Counted from the first letter of the stretch, positions 38,654 through 48,215 are shown. The stretch is DNA of 64,000 bases from JALORV01 sp963766365 (GCA_963766365.1 CAVXZK010000006.1:372001-436000); one strand, 5' to 3'. Notes: generated from the letters alone by a model not told the origin. Program-made: numbers and translations.

Positions 38654-41600
38654 ATGAACGCGCCCCTCCCTGAAGCCGTCCGCCGTGCACTGGCGGAGGT
38701 CACGCTCGACGACAAGTGGACACTGGACCGCGGCCGCGCCTACATGAGCGGCACGCAGGCCCTGATACGTCTCACGATGCTGCAACGGCAGCGCGACCTG
38801 CTCACCGGGCTGAACACCGCCGGATTCATCAGCGGCTACCGCGGTTCGCCACTCGGCGGCGTCGACCAGACCGCCTGGAAGGCGAAGAAACACCTCGAGC
38901 GCCACCACGTGAAGTTCCAACCGGGACTGAACGAAGACCTCGCTGCCACCAGTGTCTGGGGCACGCAGCAAGTCAACATGTTCGAAGGCCCGAAGTACGA
39001 CGGGGTATTCGCCATGTGGTACGGCAAAGGCCCGGGAGTGGATCGTTGCGGCGACGTGTTCAAGCACGCCAATGCGGCGGGCACCAGCCGGCACGGCGGC
39101 GTGCTGGCGTTGGCCGGCGACGACCACGGGGCCAAGTCATCGACGTTGCCGCATCAGTCGGACCACATCTTCAAGGCCTGCATGATGCCGGTGCTGTTTC
39201 CGGCCACCGTGCAGGAGTACCTCGACATGGGCCTGCACGGCTTCGCGATGAGCCGCTACGCCGGCGTCTGGGTCGGCATGAAGACAGTGACCGAGGTCGT
39301 CGAGGCCTCGGCCTCGGTCATTGTCGACCCTGAGCGCGTGGACATCGTGCTGCCCTCGGACTTCGCGATGCCCGCGGGGGGGCTCAACATCCGCTGGCCC
39401 GACGGCGCACTCGAAATGGAAGCGCGCCTGCTCGACTACAAGTTGTACGCCGCGCTGGCGTACTGCCGTGCAAACAGGCTCAACTACACCGCGATCGACT
39501 CGCCGCACGCGCGCTTCGGCATCGTCGCCAGCGGTAAGGCCTATCTGGATACTCGCCAGGCGCTCTCGGACCTCGGGCTCGACGAGCAGACCTGCAAGGA
39601 CATCGGCATCCGCCTCTTCAAGTGCGGCATGGTCTGGCCGCTCGAGGCGCAGACGATCGGTGCCTTCGCCGAAGGGCTCGAAGAGATCCTGGTCGTCGAG
39701 GAAAAGCGCCAGATGCTCGAGTACCAGGTGAAGGAGGAACTCTTCAACTGGGTCGGCAAGGGCAAGCGCATCCCGCGCGTCATCGGCAAGTTCGACGAGA
39801 AGGACGGCGGCGAGTGGGCGATTCCGCAGGGCAACTGGATCCTGCCCGCGCACTACGAGTTTTCGCCCGCCATTGTCGCCAAGGCGATCGTGGCGCGCAT
39901 CGGCAAGCTCGATCTGCCCGCCGACATCCGCGCCCGCATGCAGTCGCGCCTGGCGATCATCGAAGCCAAGGAGAAGGCGCTTGCCAAGCCGCGCGTCGTC
40001 CCCGAACGCAAGCCCTGGTTCTGCTCAGGCTGCCCGCACAACACCTCGACTAACCTACCGGAAGGCTCGCGCGCGGTGGCCGGCATCGGCTGCCACTACA
40101 TGGTCGTGTGGATGGACCGCAACACATCCACCTATACGCAGATGGGCGGCGAGGGTGTGCCCTGGATCGGCCAGGCGCCCTTTACCAACGAGAAGCACAT
40201 CTTCGCCAACCTGGGCGATGGCACGTATTTTCACTCGGGGTCGCTGGCGGTGCGGGCCGCGGTGGCGGCGAACGTGCCGGTCACCTACAAGATCCTCTTC
40301 AACGATGCGGTGGCAATGACCGGCGGACAACCGACCGACGGCCAGATCACCGCGCCGCAGATCACGCAGCAGATGCACGCCGAGGGCGTGAAGAAGATCG
40401 TCATCGTCACCGATGAGCCGTCGAAGTACGACGCCACCAGTGAACTCGACCACAGCGCGGTCAATGCGCATGGCGCCACCGGCGACGCGTGGAAGCTGGC
40501 GCCGGGCGTCACCGTGCATCACCGCGACGAACTCGATCGCATCCAGCGCGAACTGCGCGAGTACCCGGGCGTGTCGGTGCTGATCTACGACCAGACCTGC
40601 GCCTCCGAAAAGCGCCGCCGCCGCAAGAAGAACACGCCGGAGAAGACCGTGTTCCCGGATCCCGCGCGCCGCGTCGTCATCAACGACCTCGTCTGCGAGG
40701 GTTGCGGCGACTGCAGCGTCAAATCCAATTGCCTGTCGGTCGAGCCGCTCGAAACCGAGTTCGGGCGCAAGCGCACGATCAACCAGTCGAGCTGCAACAA
40801 GGACTACTCCTGTCTGAATGGCTTCTGTCCAAGCTTCGTCACGGTCGAAGGCGGCAAGCCGAAAAAGGGCAAGGCGTCGGTCAGCGCTACCCTGCCCGAC
40901 CTGCCGACACCGGAGTTACCGGCACTGCGGTCGCGCGGCACCTACGGCGTGGTCATCACGGGTGTCGGCGGCACCGGTGTCGTCACGATCGGCCAGCTGC
41001 TCGGCATGGCGGCGCACGTGGAGGGCCGCGGGGTCTCCGTGCTCGACATGGCCGGACTGGCACAAAAGGGCGGCGCGGTGTTTTCGCACGTGCAGATCGC
41101 CCCGACGCCAGCCGATCTCTTCGCGACGCGGATCGCGATGGGCGAGGCGGATGTGCTGCTCGGCTGCGACCTGATCGTCACGACCAGCAACGAGGCGTTG
41201 TCGAAGATCCAGCTCGGCAAGACCAAGGCCGTCGTCAACACTTCCGAGTCGCCGACGGCGGATTTCGTTCGCAACCCAGATTGGCAGTTCGGCGGCGGCA
41301 ATCTTGCGCAGCAGGTGCGCGATGCTGTCGGCTCCGATGCAGACTGTACCTTCGTCGATGCCAACGCACTTGCGACGGCGCTGATGGGCGACGCCATTTA
41401 CACCAACCCGTTCATGCTGGGCTACGCATGGCAGAAGGGCTGGATCCCGCTGGCGCACGAGACGCTGCTGCGCGCGATCGAACTGAATGGCGTGGCCGTC
41501 GATTCCAACAAGAAGGCGTTCGAGTGGGGCCGGTTTGCGGCACATGACGTCGAGGCCGTGCGTCGCATCGCGATCCCGGACGCGGCGAGGAATGTCGTCG

Positions 41601-42292
41601 AACTGAAGCGCTTCGCTTCGTCACTCGAGGACATCGTCGCGCGACGCGTCGAGTTCCTCACCGGCTACCAGAATGCTTCCTACGCGAAGCGCTTTGCGGA
41701 CCTCGTGGAGCGGGTGCGCCGTGTCGAGTCGGACCGGCTGCAGTCAACCAAGGTCGCCGAGGCGGTCGCCCGCAACTATTTCAAGCTGCTTGCGTACAAG
41801 GACGAGTACGAGGTTGCCCGGCTGCACTCCGACCCGGCCTTCCGCGCACGCATCGCCAGCCAGTTCGAAGGCGACTACAAACTCAACTTCCACCTGGCAC
41901 CGCCGCTGCTGGCGCGCCCGGACCCGGTGACTGGCCGCATCAGGAAGATGACGTTCGGTCCATGGGCGTTGACGCTGTTCTCACTCCTGGCACGCCTGAA
42001 GCCGTTGCGCGGAACGGCCCTCGACATCTTCGGCTACCTTCCCGAGCGGCGCACCGAGCGGGCGCTGATCACCGAGTACGAGTCGCTGGTCGACGAAGTG
42101 CTGTCGCGGCTGAGCGCGGACAACCACGCGGTCGCGATGCAGCTGGCCGGCCTTCCGGAGGAGATCCGCGGCTACGGCCACATCAAGGAACGCAACCTGG
42201 CGACCGTGCGCGACAAGTGGTCCGCCCTCCTGTCCCGGCTGCGAGGGCAGACAAGTGCACAGGTGATCCGCATGCCGCAGAAGGCGGCTTGA
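38654..42292 (+). CDS. Indolepyruvate ferredoxin oxidoreductase, fused alpha-beta form
   Basis: 1212 residues from ATG 38654 behind AGGAG. It oxidatively decarboxylates aryl pyruvates (indolepyruvate, phenylpyruvate) to aryl-acetyl-CoA. The order is an N-terminal pyrimidine/TPP region (TGLNTAGFISGYRGSPLGG), a TPP-binding region (FCSGCPHNTSTNLPEGSRAVAGIGCHYM; LFNDAVAMTGGQPTDGQ), and a cysteine-rich iron-sulphur segment (about 678-725: VCEGCGDCSVKSNCLSVEP ... CNKDYSCLNGFC). The gamma domain comes last (GVGGTGVVTIGQLLGMAA). The single-chain form is common in aerobic proteobacteria. It could process keto acids from aromatic amino acid breakdown. Confidence 0.95.
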   Translation: MNAPLPEAVRRALAEVTLDDKWTLDRGRAYMSGTQALIRLTMLQRQRDLLTGLNTAGFISGYRGSPLGGVDQTAWKAKKHLERHHVKFQPGLNEDLAATSVWGTQQVNMFEGPKYDGVFAMWYGKGPGVDRCGDVFKHANAAGTSRHGGVLALAGDDHGAKSSTLPHQSDHIFKACMMPVLFPATVQEYLDMGLHGFAMSRYAGVWVGMKTVTEVVEASASVIVDPERVDIVLPSDFAMPAGGLNIRWPDGALEMEARLLDYKLYAALAYCRANRLNYTAIDSPHARFGIVASGKAYLDTRQALSDLGLDEQTCKDIGIRLFKCGMVWPLEAQTIGAFAEGLEEILVVEEKRQMLEYQVKEELFNWVGKGKRIPRVIGKFDEKDGGEWAIPQGNWILPAHYEFSPAIVAKAIVARIGKLDLPADIRARMQSRLAIIEAKEKALAKPRVVPERKPWFCSGCPHNTSTNLPEGSRAVAGIGCHYMVVWMDRNTSTYTQMGGEGVPWIGQAPFTNEKHIFANLGDGTYFHSGSLAVRAAVAANVPVTYKILFNDAVAMTGGQPTDGQITAPQITQQMHAEGVKKIVIVTDEPSKYDATSELDHSAVNAHGATGDAWKLAPGVTVHHRDELDRIQRELREYPGVSVLIYDQTCASEKRRRRKKNTPEKTVFPDPARRVVINDLVCEGCGDCSVKSNCLSVEPLETEFGRKRTINQSSCNKDYSCLNGFCPSFVTVEGGKPKKGKASVSATLPDLPTPELPALRSRGTYGVVITGVGGTGVVTIGQLLGMAAHVEGRGVSVLDMAGLAQKGGAVFSHVQIAPTPADLFATRIAMGEADVLLGCDLIVTTSNEALSKIQLGKTKAVVNTSESPTADFVRNPDWQFGGGNLAQQVRDAVGSDADCTFVDANALATALMGDAIYTNPFMLGYAWQKGWIPLAHETLLRAIELNGVAVDSNKKAFEWGRFAAHDVEAVRRIAIPDAARNVVELKRFASSLEDIVARRVEFLTGYQNASYAKRFADLVERVRRVESDRLQSTKVAEAVARNYFKLLAYKDEYEVARLHSDPAFRARIASQFEGDYKLNFHLAPPLLARPDPVTGRIRKMTFGPWALTLFSLLARLKPLRGTALDIFGYLPERRTERALITEYESLVDEVLSRLSADNHAVAMQLAGLPEEIRGYGHIKERNLATVRDKWSALLSRLRGQTSAQVIRMPQKAA

Positions 42293-42426
42293 CCTTGAAC
42301 CCAGGTCAAACATCGGGACGTTCCTTCCCGTAATTGCGTCGAATCGAATCCTGCGTCAAATCCCCGCGCCATTGCCGTGGCGCGCGCCGAAGCACATGGT
42401 TATCGTTGCCTCGCATTGGGAGGCTT

Positions 42427-42783
42427 ATGCGAGACAACGATCTGCCCTCGGCCTGTTCTGCCGGTGGGTCCAACGACCCGGCACGCCTGGCCGAGCGGCT
42501 TGCGGTACTGGCACGAGAAGCGCGTCTGCTCGAGTTCGCACTCGACGGCAACTCCGATAGCGCACGGCAGCTTGCCAGTGACCTCGAGGCAGCGCTCGAG
42601 AATGCGATGGATGCCGACTCGGCCGAAGAGTTGGCGCAGGCGTCGAGTGCGCTGGAGGCGACGCTCGGCGAAATCCTTGGTCGGGGCATGCAGTTCTCGG
42701 CCGAGATGACCGAGATGGAAGTTGACGGTGTGCTCGGACGTACGCGCATGCCGGTACTGACGGCGGTGCTGACTACCGGTTAG
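42427..42783 (+). CDS. Hypothetical small acidic helical protein
   Basis: 118 residues from ATG 42427 behind GGGAGG (5-base spacing). It is rich in Ala, Glu, Leu and Asp, with predicted long helices (LAERLAVLAREARLLEFAL; QLASDLEAALENAMDADSAEELAQASSALEATL) and no membrane segment or signal. I do not recognise the family. Coding is supported by the good ribosome-binding site. It stands alone 135 bases after the ferredoxin oxidoreductase gene. Confidence 0.6.
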   Translation: MRDNDLPSACSAGGSNDPARLAERLAVLAREARLLEFALDGNSDSARQLASDLEAALENAMDADSAEELAQASSALEATLGEILGRGMQFSAEMTEMEVDGVLGRTRMPVLTAVLTTG

Positions 42784-43096
42784 CGCCAACGTCAGCGCCT
42801 TCCCAGCGCGCTGGTCACAGCAGGCTTTTCTGACGTATTCAATTTCGCGTCGGGCCAGCGCGTCGGCGTAGCGAGGACTTTCACTTCGCCCCTGACAGCG
42901 CCGAGTTGTCCACGGCGCCCGCAAGGGGCGCGGCTGCCTGCGAATGAACGTCCCGCCTGCATCACCGAGCGCAACACCATTAGAGATCGCTCTATTCCCG
43001 GCCGCCCAGTTGCGGACGCGGGAGTGACGACGCAGCGCTTCGGTAGCAGCAATTGCACCGGCCGTACTTAAACCTCTGCCGGTCAGGGAGGTTCAC
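42784..43096. other. Intergenic region without a convincing gene
   Basis: 313 bases between the small acidic protein and the His-containing lipoprotein. It contains a short GC hairpin near 42919-42936 (gcgccc-gcaag-gggcgc). No clear promoter consensus or RNA gene was seen. A strong GGGAGG ribosome-binding site at its right end serves the gene at 43097. Confidence 0.5.
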
Positions 43097-43486
43097 ATGA
43101 ATTCATCCCGTCGATTGTTTGTCGTCGACGCCGCAGCAAGCGCCGTTACTCTGGTGCTCGGTGCCTGCGGTGGAGGCGGCGATGACAGCCCTCCGCCACC
43201 GCCTGCACCGGCACCCGTGCCGGCCCCGCCGCCACCAGCAGGTGCGCTCGCATGCGGCGCCACCGCCATATCCGCAAACCACGGCCACGCCCTGGTGCTT
43301 GCTCCGGGAGACGTCGATTCGACCGTCGACAAGGTCTACGGCATCGCCGGTGCGGCAGATCACAACCATCTGGTGACGCTGACTGCAGCTCAACTCGCGC
43401 AACTGAAGACCCGAACAGCGGTCACCGTCGTCTCGTCGGTGGGCGGCGACGGCCACACGCATGCGGTGACTGTCAACTGCGCGTAG
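43097..43486 (+). CDS. Small lipoprotein with twin-arginine-like signal and His motifs
   Basis: 129 residues. The N-terminus has SSRRLFVVDAA (twin-arginine-like) and ends at an LGAC lipobox followed by GGGG and a Pro/Ala linker, so it should be a lipoprotein. The mature domain (about 52-129) holds paired histidine motifs: NHGHALVL, DHNHLVTL and GHTHAVTV, with two cysteines (ACGA near the start, NC at the end). The pattern suggests metal binding. The precise function is unknown. Confidence 0.75.
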   Translation: MNSSRRLFVVDAAASAVTLVLGACGGGGDDSPPPPPAPAPVPAPPPPAGALACGATAISANHGHALVLAPGDVDSTVDKVYGIAGAADHNHLVTLTAAQLAQLKTRTAVTVVSSVGGDGHTHAVTVNCA

Positions 43487-43552
43487 GAACTGGCACCGCC
43501 CACCCGCCAGGGGACGCGACTTCCGAACGACGAGAGGGGCGGTTCGCCGGAC

Positions 43553-44605
43553 TTACAACGCCGCCGGCAGCGCGACGTTCAGCTTGCTGGCCCACGGCAC
43601 CAGGGCGGGAACAATGTCCTCGTGCAGCGCCACACCGCGCTCGAGTTGCTCGTGCCTGAGCGCAAGGCCACGCTGGCCGGGAAGACGCACCGCGCTCGTG
43701 CCCGGTCGCGGAGCGCTCGCGCGACAGGCCGCGACCAGCCAGTCCGCCTGGCGCAGGAACGCTGCAGTGCCGCCGAACGCGGCGGGGTCGTAGGCCTGCA
43801 CCAGCACTGTCGCACCCCACCCTTCCTTCGGGTCGGCGCGGCCGAAGCCCGCCAGTGCGCCAGTCAGCATCTCGACGATCAATGCGAGCGCGTAGCCCTT
43901 GTGACCGGCATCGACACCGCCGGTAGGCAGGATCGTCCCCTTGGGCTTGGTGAACAGCACGGCCGGGTCATCGGTCGCCCGGCCTGCGGCGTCCAGCAGC
44001 CAGGGGTGCGCGAGCTTGCGGCCGTGCTTGTGAAGGCGCGCCGTCAAGCCGTTGGTCGTGAGCGATGCGGAAAGATCAACCAACACCGGATCGCTGCTGG
44101 TCGGTACTCCAAACGCCAGCGGGTCCGGCGTGAACAGCGGCTTGAGTCCTCCATGCGGCGCGACGCTGGCTGAATTCGGATCGGAGCAACTCACGAGCAG
44201 CACGAAACCCTGCTCGGTCGCGCGGGTCAGGTACGCCGCGAGGCAGGCGATGTGATGGCTGCGGCGGATGACAATCGTCCCGGTTCCACAGTGCCGCGCG
44301 CGAGCGATCGCGTCGTCGACCGCGCGTAACGTCAGCCACGGGCCGGGTAGGCGCTCGCCGTCCCACAGCGCCGCGGCGGCACGCTCATTGAGGACGCTGT
44401 GGCTGCCCGCCTTGCGCATCGACCCCGCGTCGAGTTCGGCGAGGTACGGCGCCAGCAGCGCCAGGCCGTGCGTGTCATGCCCCAGCAGGTCGCCTTCGAC
44501 CAGCACTGCGGCGACATCGCGCGCCATGTCCGTATCCATGCCGGCCGCTGCAAGCAGGGCCGCCGCGGTCGACCGCAGGGCTTCGGCCGAGTAGCGAGCA
44601 GTCAT
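43553..44605 (-). CDS. Ldh2-type (malate/L-lactate/ureidoglycolate) NAD(P)-dependent dehydrogenase
   Basis: 350 residues from ATG 44605, overlapping the SDR stop (TGATG). It belongs to the Ldh2/MDG2 fold, not the classical Rossmann lactate dehydrogenases. Signatures: GHDTHGLALLAPYLAEL, RRSHHIACLAAYLTRA, and GHKGYALALIVEMLTGALAGFG. Family members oxidise L-2-hydroxyacids such as malate, ureidoglycolate, sulfolactate or sugar-derived acids. In the island it probably handles a hydroxyacid intermediate or product; the substrate is unresolved. Confidence 0.9.
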   Translation of the reverse strand: MTARYSAEALRSTAAALLAAAGMDTDMARDVAAVLVEGDLLGHDTHGLALLAPYLAELDAGSMRKAGSHSVLNERAAAALWDGERLPGPWLTLRAVDDAIARARHCGTGTIVIRRSHHIACLAAYLTRATEQGFVLLVSCSDPNSASVAPHGGLKPLFTPDPLAFGVPTSSDPVLVDLSASLTTNGLTARLHKHGRKLAHPWLLDAAGRATDDPAVLFTKPKGTILPTGGVDAGHKGYALALIVEMLTGALAGFGRADPKEGWGATVLVQAYDPAAFGGTAAFLRQADWLVAACRASAPRPGTSAVRLPGQRGLALRHEQLERGVALHEDIVPALVPWASKLNVALPAAL

Positions 44606-45351
44606 CAGTACACCGCGCGGCCACCGGACAGATCGAACACCGCCCCGGTCGAAAACGAACACTCCTCGGTGGCTAGCCACGTCACCAGCGCCGCGATCTC
44701 GTCGACTTCGCCGAAGCGGCCCATAGGGATCTTCGACAGCATGAAGTCGATATGGGTCTGCGTCATCTGCGCGAACATGCCGGTCTTCACCGCGGCGGGT
44801 GTCACGCAGTTGACGCGGACTCCGGTCTTCGCCAGTTCCTTGCCGAGCGACTTGGTCAGCGCAATGACGCCCGCCTTCGACGCGCTGTAAGCCGAGGCAT
44901 TCGGATTGCCTTCCTTGCCCGCAATCGAAGCGATGTTCACGATGCGACCGTAGCCGTTCGCCGTCATGTGCGGGATGACGACGCGGTTGCACAGAAAAAG
45001 ACCCGTCAGGTTGATGTCGATGACGTCCTTCCACGCCGCCAGCGGGTACTGCTCGACGGTGGTGTTCGGTCCGGTGATGCCAGCGCTGCAGACCAGCACG
45101 TCGACACACTTCAGCGCAGCAGCCGACGCGGCGAACGCCGCCGCGACTGCGTCTTCACGCGTGACGTCGACCGTCGTCACGTGGGTACCGGCGCCCACCG
45201 CCTGCGCTGCCGTGCTCAGTGCCGCAGCGTCACGGTCCCACAGGCTGACACGCGCGCCGGACGCGACGAGCCGCTGCGCAATCGCCAGTCCGATCCCCGC
45301 GGCACCACCGGTGACAACGGCGGCGCGCCCCTGCATGTCGAGTTGATTCAT
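44605..45351 (-). CDS. Short-chain dehydrogenase/reductase (sugar or keto-sugar-acid type)
   Basis: 248 residues from ATG 45351. It has the classical SDR layout with the NAD(P) motif TGGAAGIG, the NAG-like CSAGITG, and the catalytic Ser and Tyr-x-x-x-Lys (SIAGKEG ... YSASK). An Asp after beta-2 (LWDRD) favours NAD. It resembles SDRs acting on sugars or 2-keto-3-deoxy sugar acids, but FabG-like enzymes cannot be excluded. It is transcribed divergently from the aldonate dehydratase, with a shared operator between them. Confidence 0.88.
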   Translation of the reverse strand: MNQLDMQGRAAVVTGGAAGIGLAIAQRLVASGARVSLWDRDAAALSTAAQAVGAGTHVTTVDVTREDAVAAAFAASAAALKCVDVLVCSAGITGPNTTVEQYPLAAWKDVIDINLTGLFLCNRVVIPHMTANGYGRIVNIASIAGKEGNPNASAYSASKAGVIALTKSLGKELAKTGVRVNCVTPAAVKTGMFAQMTQTHIDFMLSKIPMGRFGEVDEIAALVTWLATEECSFSTGAVFDLSGGRAVY

Positions 45352-45388
45352 GTCCCGCCTCTCCCGGCGCCTGGTGCGCCGCCGCACG

Positions 45389-45418
45389 ACTATATCGCCT
45401 TCGCCGGAAATTGGTCAG
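45389..45418 (-). promoter_or_regulatory. Putative minus-strand promoter of the SDR-Ldh2 pair
   Basis: A TATAGT -10 box (45389-45394) and CTGACC as a partial -35 (45413-45418), spaced 18 bases, sit about 38 bases upstream of the SDR start. The -35 box lies inside the TGGTC-A-GACCA palindrome, so a bound regulator would block it. This is pattern-based only. Confidence 0.45.
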
Positions 45419-45429
45419 ACCACTTGACC
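45408..45429. promoter_or_regulatory. FadR/GntR-type operator, copy 1
   Basis: The perfect palindrome TGGTC-A-GACCA (45412-45422) sits within a 22-base sequence that recurs with one mismatch at 57210-57231. TGGTC-N-GACCA is the typical core for FadR-subfamily GntR regulators. It lies in the divergent spacer between the SDR and aldonate dehydratase genes. The regulator encoded at 57318-58028 is the obvious candidate ligand-responsive protein. Confidence 0.75.
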
Positions 45430-45437
45430 GCTTTTCG

Positions 45438-45466
45438 TTGACCCCCGCAGAGCGGGTGGATACACT
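45438..45466 (+). promoter_or_regulatory. Putative sigma-70 promoter of the aldonate dehydratase-ABC operon
   Basis: TTGACC (45438-45443), a 17-base spacer and TACACT (45461-45466) give a reasonable -35/-10 pair. It would start transcription near 45473, 21 bases ahead of the dehydratase ATG. The operator copy lies just upstream. Confidence 0.5.
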
Positions 45467-45493
45467 CGCCCGCACTTTTCGCTGGTCTCCCCC

Positions 45494-47236
45494 ATGCCCC
45501 GCAAGCTCCGCCGCAGCCAGAGCTGGTTCGGTCGCCTCGACCGCGACGGCTTCATCTACCGCTCATGGACGAAGAACCGCGGCATCCCGCACGACCAGTT
45601 CGACGGTCGTCCGGTGATCGGCATCTGCAACACGTGGTCCGAGCTCACGCCGTGCAATACGCACTTCCGCGTACTCGCCGACCAGGTGCGCCAGGGAGTG
45701 CTGGAGGCCGGCGGCTTTCCGCTCGAGTTTCCGGTGATGTCGCTCGGCGAGACCCTGATGCGGCCGACGACCATGCTGTTCCGCAATCTCGTCAGCATGG
45801 ACGTCGAGGAGTCGATCCGCGCCAATCCGCTCGACGGCGCAGTTCTGCTGATGGGCTGCGACAAGACCACGCCGGCGCTGCTGATGGGCGCGGCGAGCGT
45901 CGATCTGCCAACGATCGGTGTCTCGGGCGGGCCGATGCTGTCGGGCAAGTTCCGCGGCGGCGAACTCGGCTCCGGCACCGGCGTCTGGCAGATGAGCGAG
46001 GCGGTGCGCGCCGGCACGATGTCGCAGGCCGATTTCTTCGAGGCCGAGAGTTGCATGCACCGCTCGCACGGCCACTGCATGACGATGGGCACGGCCTCGA
46101 CGATGGCCTGCATGGTGGAGTCGCTCGGCATGGGACTGCCCGGCAATGCGGCGATCCCGGCGGTCGATGGCCGCCGCAATGTGCTCGCGCGTATGGCCGG
46201 GCGACGCATCGTGCAGATGGTCGAAGAAGACCTCGTGATGTCGAAGGTCCTGACGCGCGCCGCCTTCGAGAACGCCATTCGCGCCAACGCCGCAATCGGC
46301 GGCTCGACCAACGCGGTGATCCACCTGCTTGCGCTCGCGGGGCGCTGCGGCGTGACGCTGGCGCTCGAGGACTGGGACCGCTTCGGCCACGACCTGCCGT
46401 GCCTGGTCGACCTGCAGCCGTCGGGGCAGTACCTGATGGAAGACTTCTTCTACGCTGGTGGCCTGCCCGCGGTGCTGCGCGAACTCGGCGACGTGCTCAA
46501 CCGTGACGCGCTGACCGTCAACGGCCGTACGATGTGGGACAACGTGAAGGACGCACCGCGCTACGACCTCGAGGGAAGAGGTGGACCGAGGCAGCGGGTG
46601 ATCCGGCCGCTTGCCGACCCGTTCAAGGCAAAGGCTGGCATCGCCGTGCTGCGCGGCAACCTCGCGCCCGACGGCGCGGTCATCAAGCCCTCGGCCGCCA
46701 CGCCGGCGCTGATGAAGCACCGTGGCCGTGCGGTCGTGTTCGAGGACAGTGCCGACATGCACGCCAAGGTCGAGGACGAGTCGCTCGACGTAAAGCCCGA
46801 CGACATCCTCGTGCTGAAGAACTGCGGCCCGAAGGGTTATCCGGGCATGGCCGAAGTCGGCAACATGCCGATCCCCGCCAAGCTGGTGAAGCAGGGCGTC
46901 ACTGACATGGTGCGCATCTCGGACGCGCGCATGAGCGGCACGGCCTACGGCACCGTCGTGCTGCATGCCGCCCCGGAAGCCGCGGCTGGCGGCACACTCG
47001 CGCTGGTGAAGAGCGGCGACACGATCGAACTCGACGTCGAGCGGCGCCGTCTGCACCTCGAGGTGAGCGACGAGGAACTCGCGCGCCGGCGCTCCGCGTG
47101 GTCGCCGCCGGCAGCGCCGGTGCCGCGCGGCTACACCAGGCTCTACTTCGACCACGTTCAGCAGGCCGACAAAGGCGCCGACCTCGACTTCCTGGTCGGC
47201 TCCAGTGGCTCTGCCGTGGGCAAAGACAATCACTGA
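45494..47236 (+). CDS. IlvD/Edd-family aldonate dehydratase (L-arabinonate dehydratase-like)
   Basis: 580 residues, the size of sugar-acid dehydratases of this family. They remove water from aldonates to give 2-keto-3-deoxy acids using a [2Fe-2S] cluster and magnesium. Cluster cysteines match C54 (SELTPCN), C122 (LMGCDKTTPA) and C195 (SHGHCMTMGTAST). Further motifs: GGSTNAVIHLLALAGR and RMSGTAYGTVVLH. The overall form is closer to arabinonate/xylonate dehydratases than to IlvD (valine pathway) or Edd. The ATG ribosome-binding site is weak. It is the first gene of the dehydratase-dehydrogenase-ABC operon. Confidence 0.92.
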   Translation: MPRKLRRSQSWFGRLDRDGFIYRSWTKNRGIPHDQFDGRPVIGICNTWSELTPCNTHFRVLADQVRQGVLEAGGFPLEFPVMSLGETLMRPTTMLFRNLVSMDVEESIRANPLDGAVLLMGCDKTTPALLMGAASVDLPTIGVSGGPMLSGKFRGGELGSGTGVWQMSEAVRAGTMSQADFFEAESCMHRSHGHCMTMGTASTMACMVESLGMGLPGNAAIPAVDGRRNVLARMAGRRIVQMVEEDLVMSKVLTRAAFENAIRANAAIGGSTNAVIHLLALAGRCGVTLALEDWDRFGHDLPCLVDLQPSGQYLMEDFFYAGGLPAVLRELGDVLNRDALTVNGRTMWDNVKDAPRYDLEGRGGPRQRVIRPLADPFKAKAGIAVLRGNLAPDGAVIKPSAATPALMKHRGRAVVFEDSADMHAKVEDESLDVKPDDILVLKNCGPKGYPGMAEVGNMPIPAKLVKQGVTDMVRISDARMSGTAYGTVVLHAAPEAAAGGTLALVKSGDTIELDVERRRLHLEVSDEELARRRSAWSPPAAPVPRGYTRLYFDHVQQADKGADLDFLVGSSGSAVGKDNH

Positions 47237-47243
47237 GCCCAAC

Positions 47244-48215
47244 GTGACCAAAGCGCTCATCACGGATTTCGATTTCCCGGACACCGCGCTCGAGCGCGGT
47301 CTGTTCGCCGAAGCGGGCATCGAAGTCGCCGATGCGCAGTGCCGTACCGAGGAGCAGCTGATCGAAGCGGCGCGCGGCTGTGACGCGCTGCTGCTGCAGT
47401 ACGCACCGGTCACCGAGCGCGTGCTCGCCGCGCTGCCGCGCCTCGGCATCGTCAGCCGCTATGGCGCCGGATTCGACACCGTCGACACGGCTGCGTGTGC
47501 ACGCCATGGTGTCTGGGTTGCCAACTCGCCCGATTACGGTGTCGGCGAAGTGGCGACGCACGCGCTGTCGATGGCGCTCGCCCTGGTACGTCATCTCGCG
47601 ATCTACGACCGCGACGTGAAGTCCGGACGGTGGAGCTACCTGTCGCCGGGCACGATCCGCCGCGCGAGCGACCTGACCGCGGGCATTCTTGGACTCGGCC
47701 GCATCGGCAAGCGCTTTGCGCACCTGGCGCGCAACTGCTTCGCCCGCGTCATCGCGTGCGATCCCTACATCATCGACGGTGACTTTCCGGCGTACGTGGA
47801 ACGCGTCGATCTCGAGGCGCTGTTCGAGCAGAGCGATATCGTCTCGCTCCATGTGCCGCTCAACGACGAGACGCGCGGAATGGTTGGTACCCAACTGCTC
47901 GGCCGCATGCGCAAAGGCAGCATGCTGGTCAATACCGCACGCGGCGCCGTGGTCGACATCGACGCCGTACTGACGCGGCTCGGCGACGAGACGCTGGATG
48001 GCGTGGCGCTGGACGTGCTGCCGGTCGAGCCGCTGGCGCCGACCCATCCGCTGGCGCGACACCCGCGCGTGCTGCTGACCCCGCACTCGGCCTTCTATTC
48101 GACCGCCGCGGAAGTCGAGCTGCGGCGCAAGGCAGCATTGAACATCGTGCAATGGGCGACGACAGGACGTCCCAGGTATCCTGTGATTCAAGGGACGAAG
48201 AGCCCGGCTGGCTGA
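47244..48215 (+). CDS. D-2-hydroxyacid dehydrogenase (C-terminal-binding-protein-like)
   Basis: 323 residues from GTG 47244, seven bases after the dehydratase stop; a start overlapping the dehydratase is possible but not needed. NAD motif GILGLGRIGKRFAHLA, catalytic Arg in NTARGAVVD, Glu in LPVEP and His in TPHSAFYS are all present. It resembles hydroxypyruvate/glyoxylate-type reductases and CtBP-like members. The substrate is unknown. Its place in the operon suggests reduction or oxidation of a 2-keto acid formed in the pathway. Confidence 0.9.
   Translation: MTKALITDFDFPDTALERGLFAEAGIEVADAQCRTEEQLIEAARGCDALLLQYAPVTERVLAALPRLGIVSRYGAGFDTVDTAACARHGVWVANSPDYGVGEVATHALSMALALVRHLAIYDRDVKSGRWSYLSPGTIRRASDLTAGILGLGRIGKRFAHLARNCFARVIACDPYIIDGDFPAYVERVDLEALFEQSDIVSLHVPLNDETRGMVGTQLLGRMRKGSMLVNTARGAVVDIDAVLTRLGDETLDGVALDVLPVEPLAPTHPLARHPRVLLTPHSAFYSTAAEVELRRKAALNIVQWATTGRPRYPVIQGTKSPAG

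Noticed and set aside
42792..43058. 88-codon minus-strand frame in the intergenic region
   Set aside because: GTG start without a ribosome-binding site, no recognisable family, and not part of any operon. It does not overlap a gene, so a conserved homologue would change this view.
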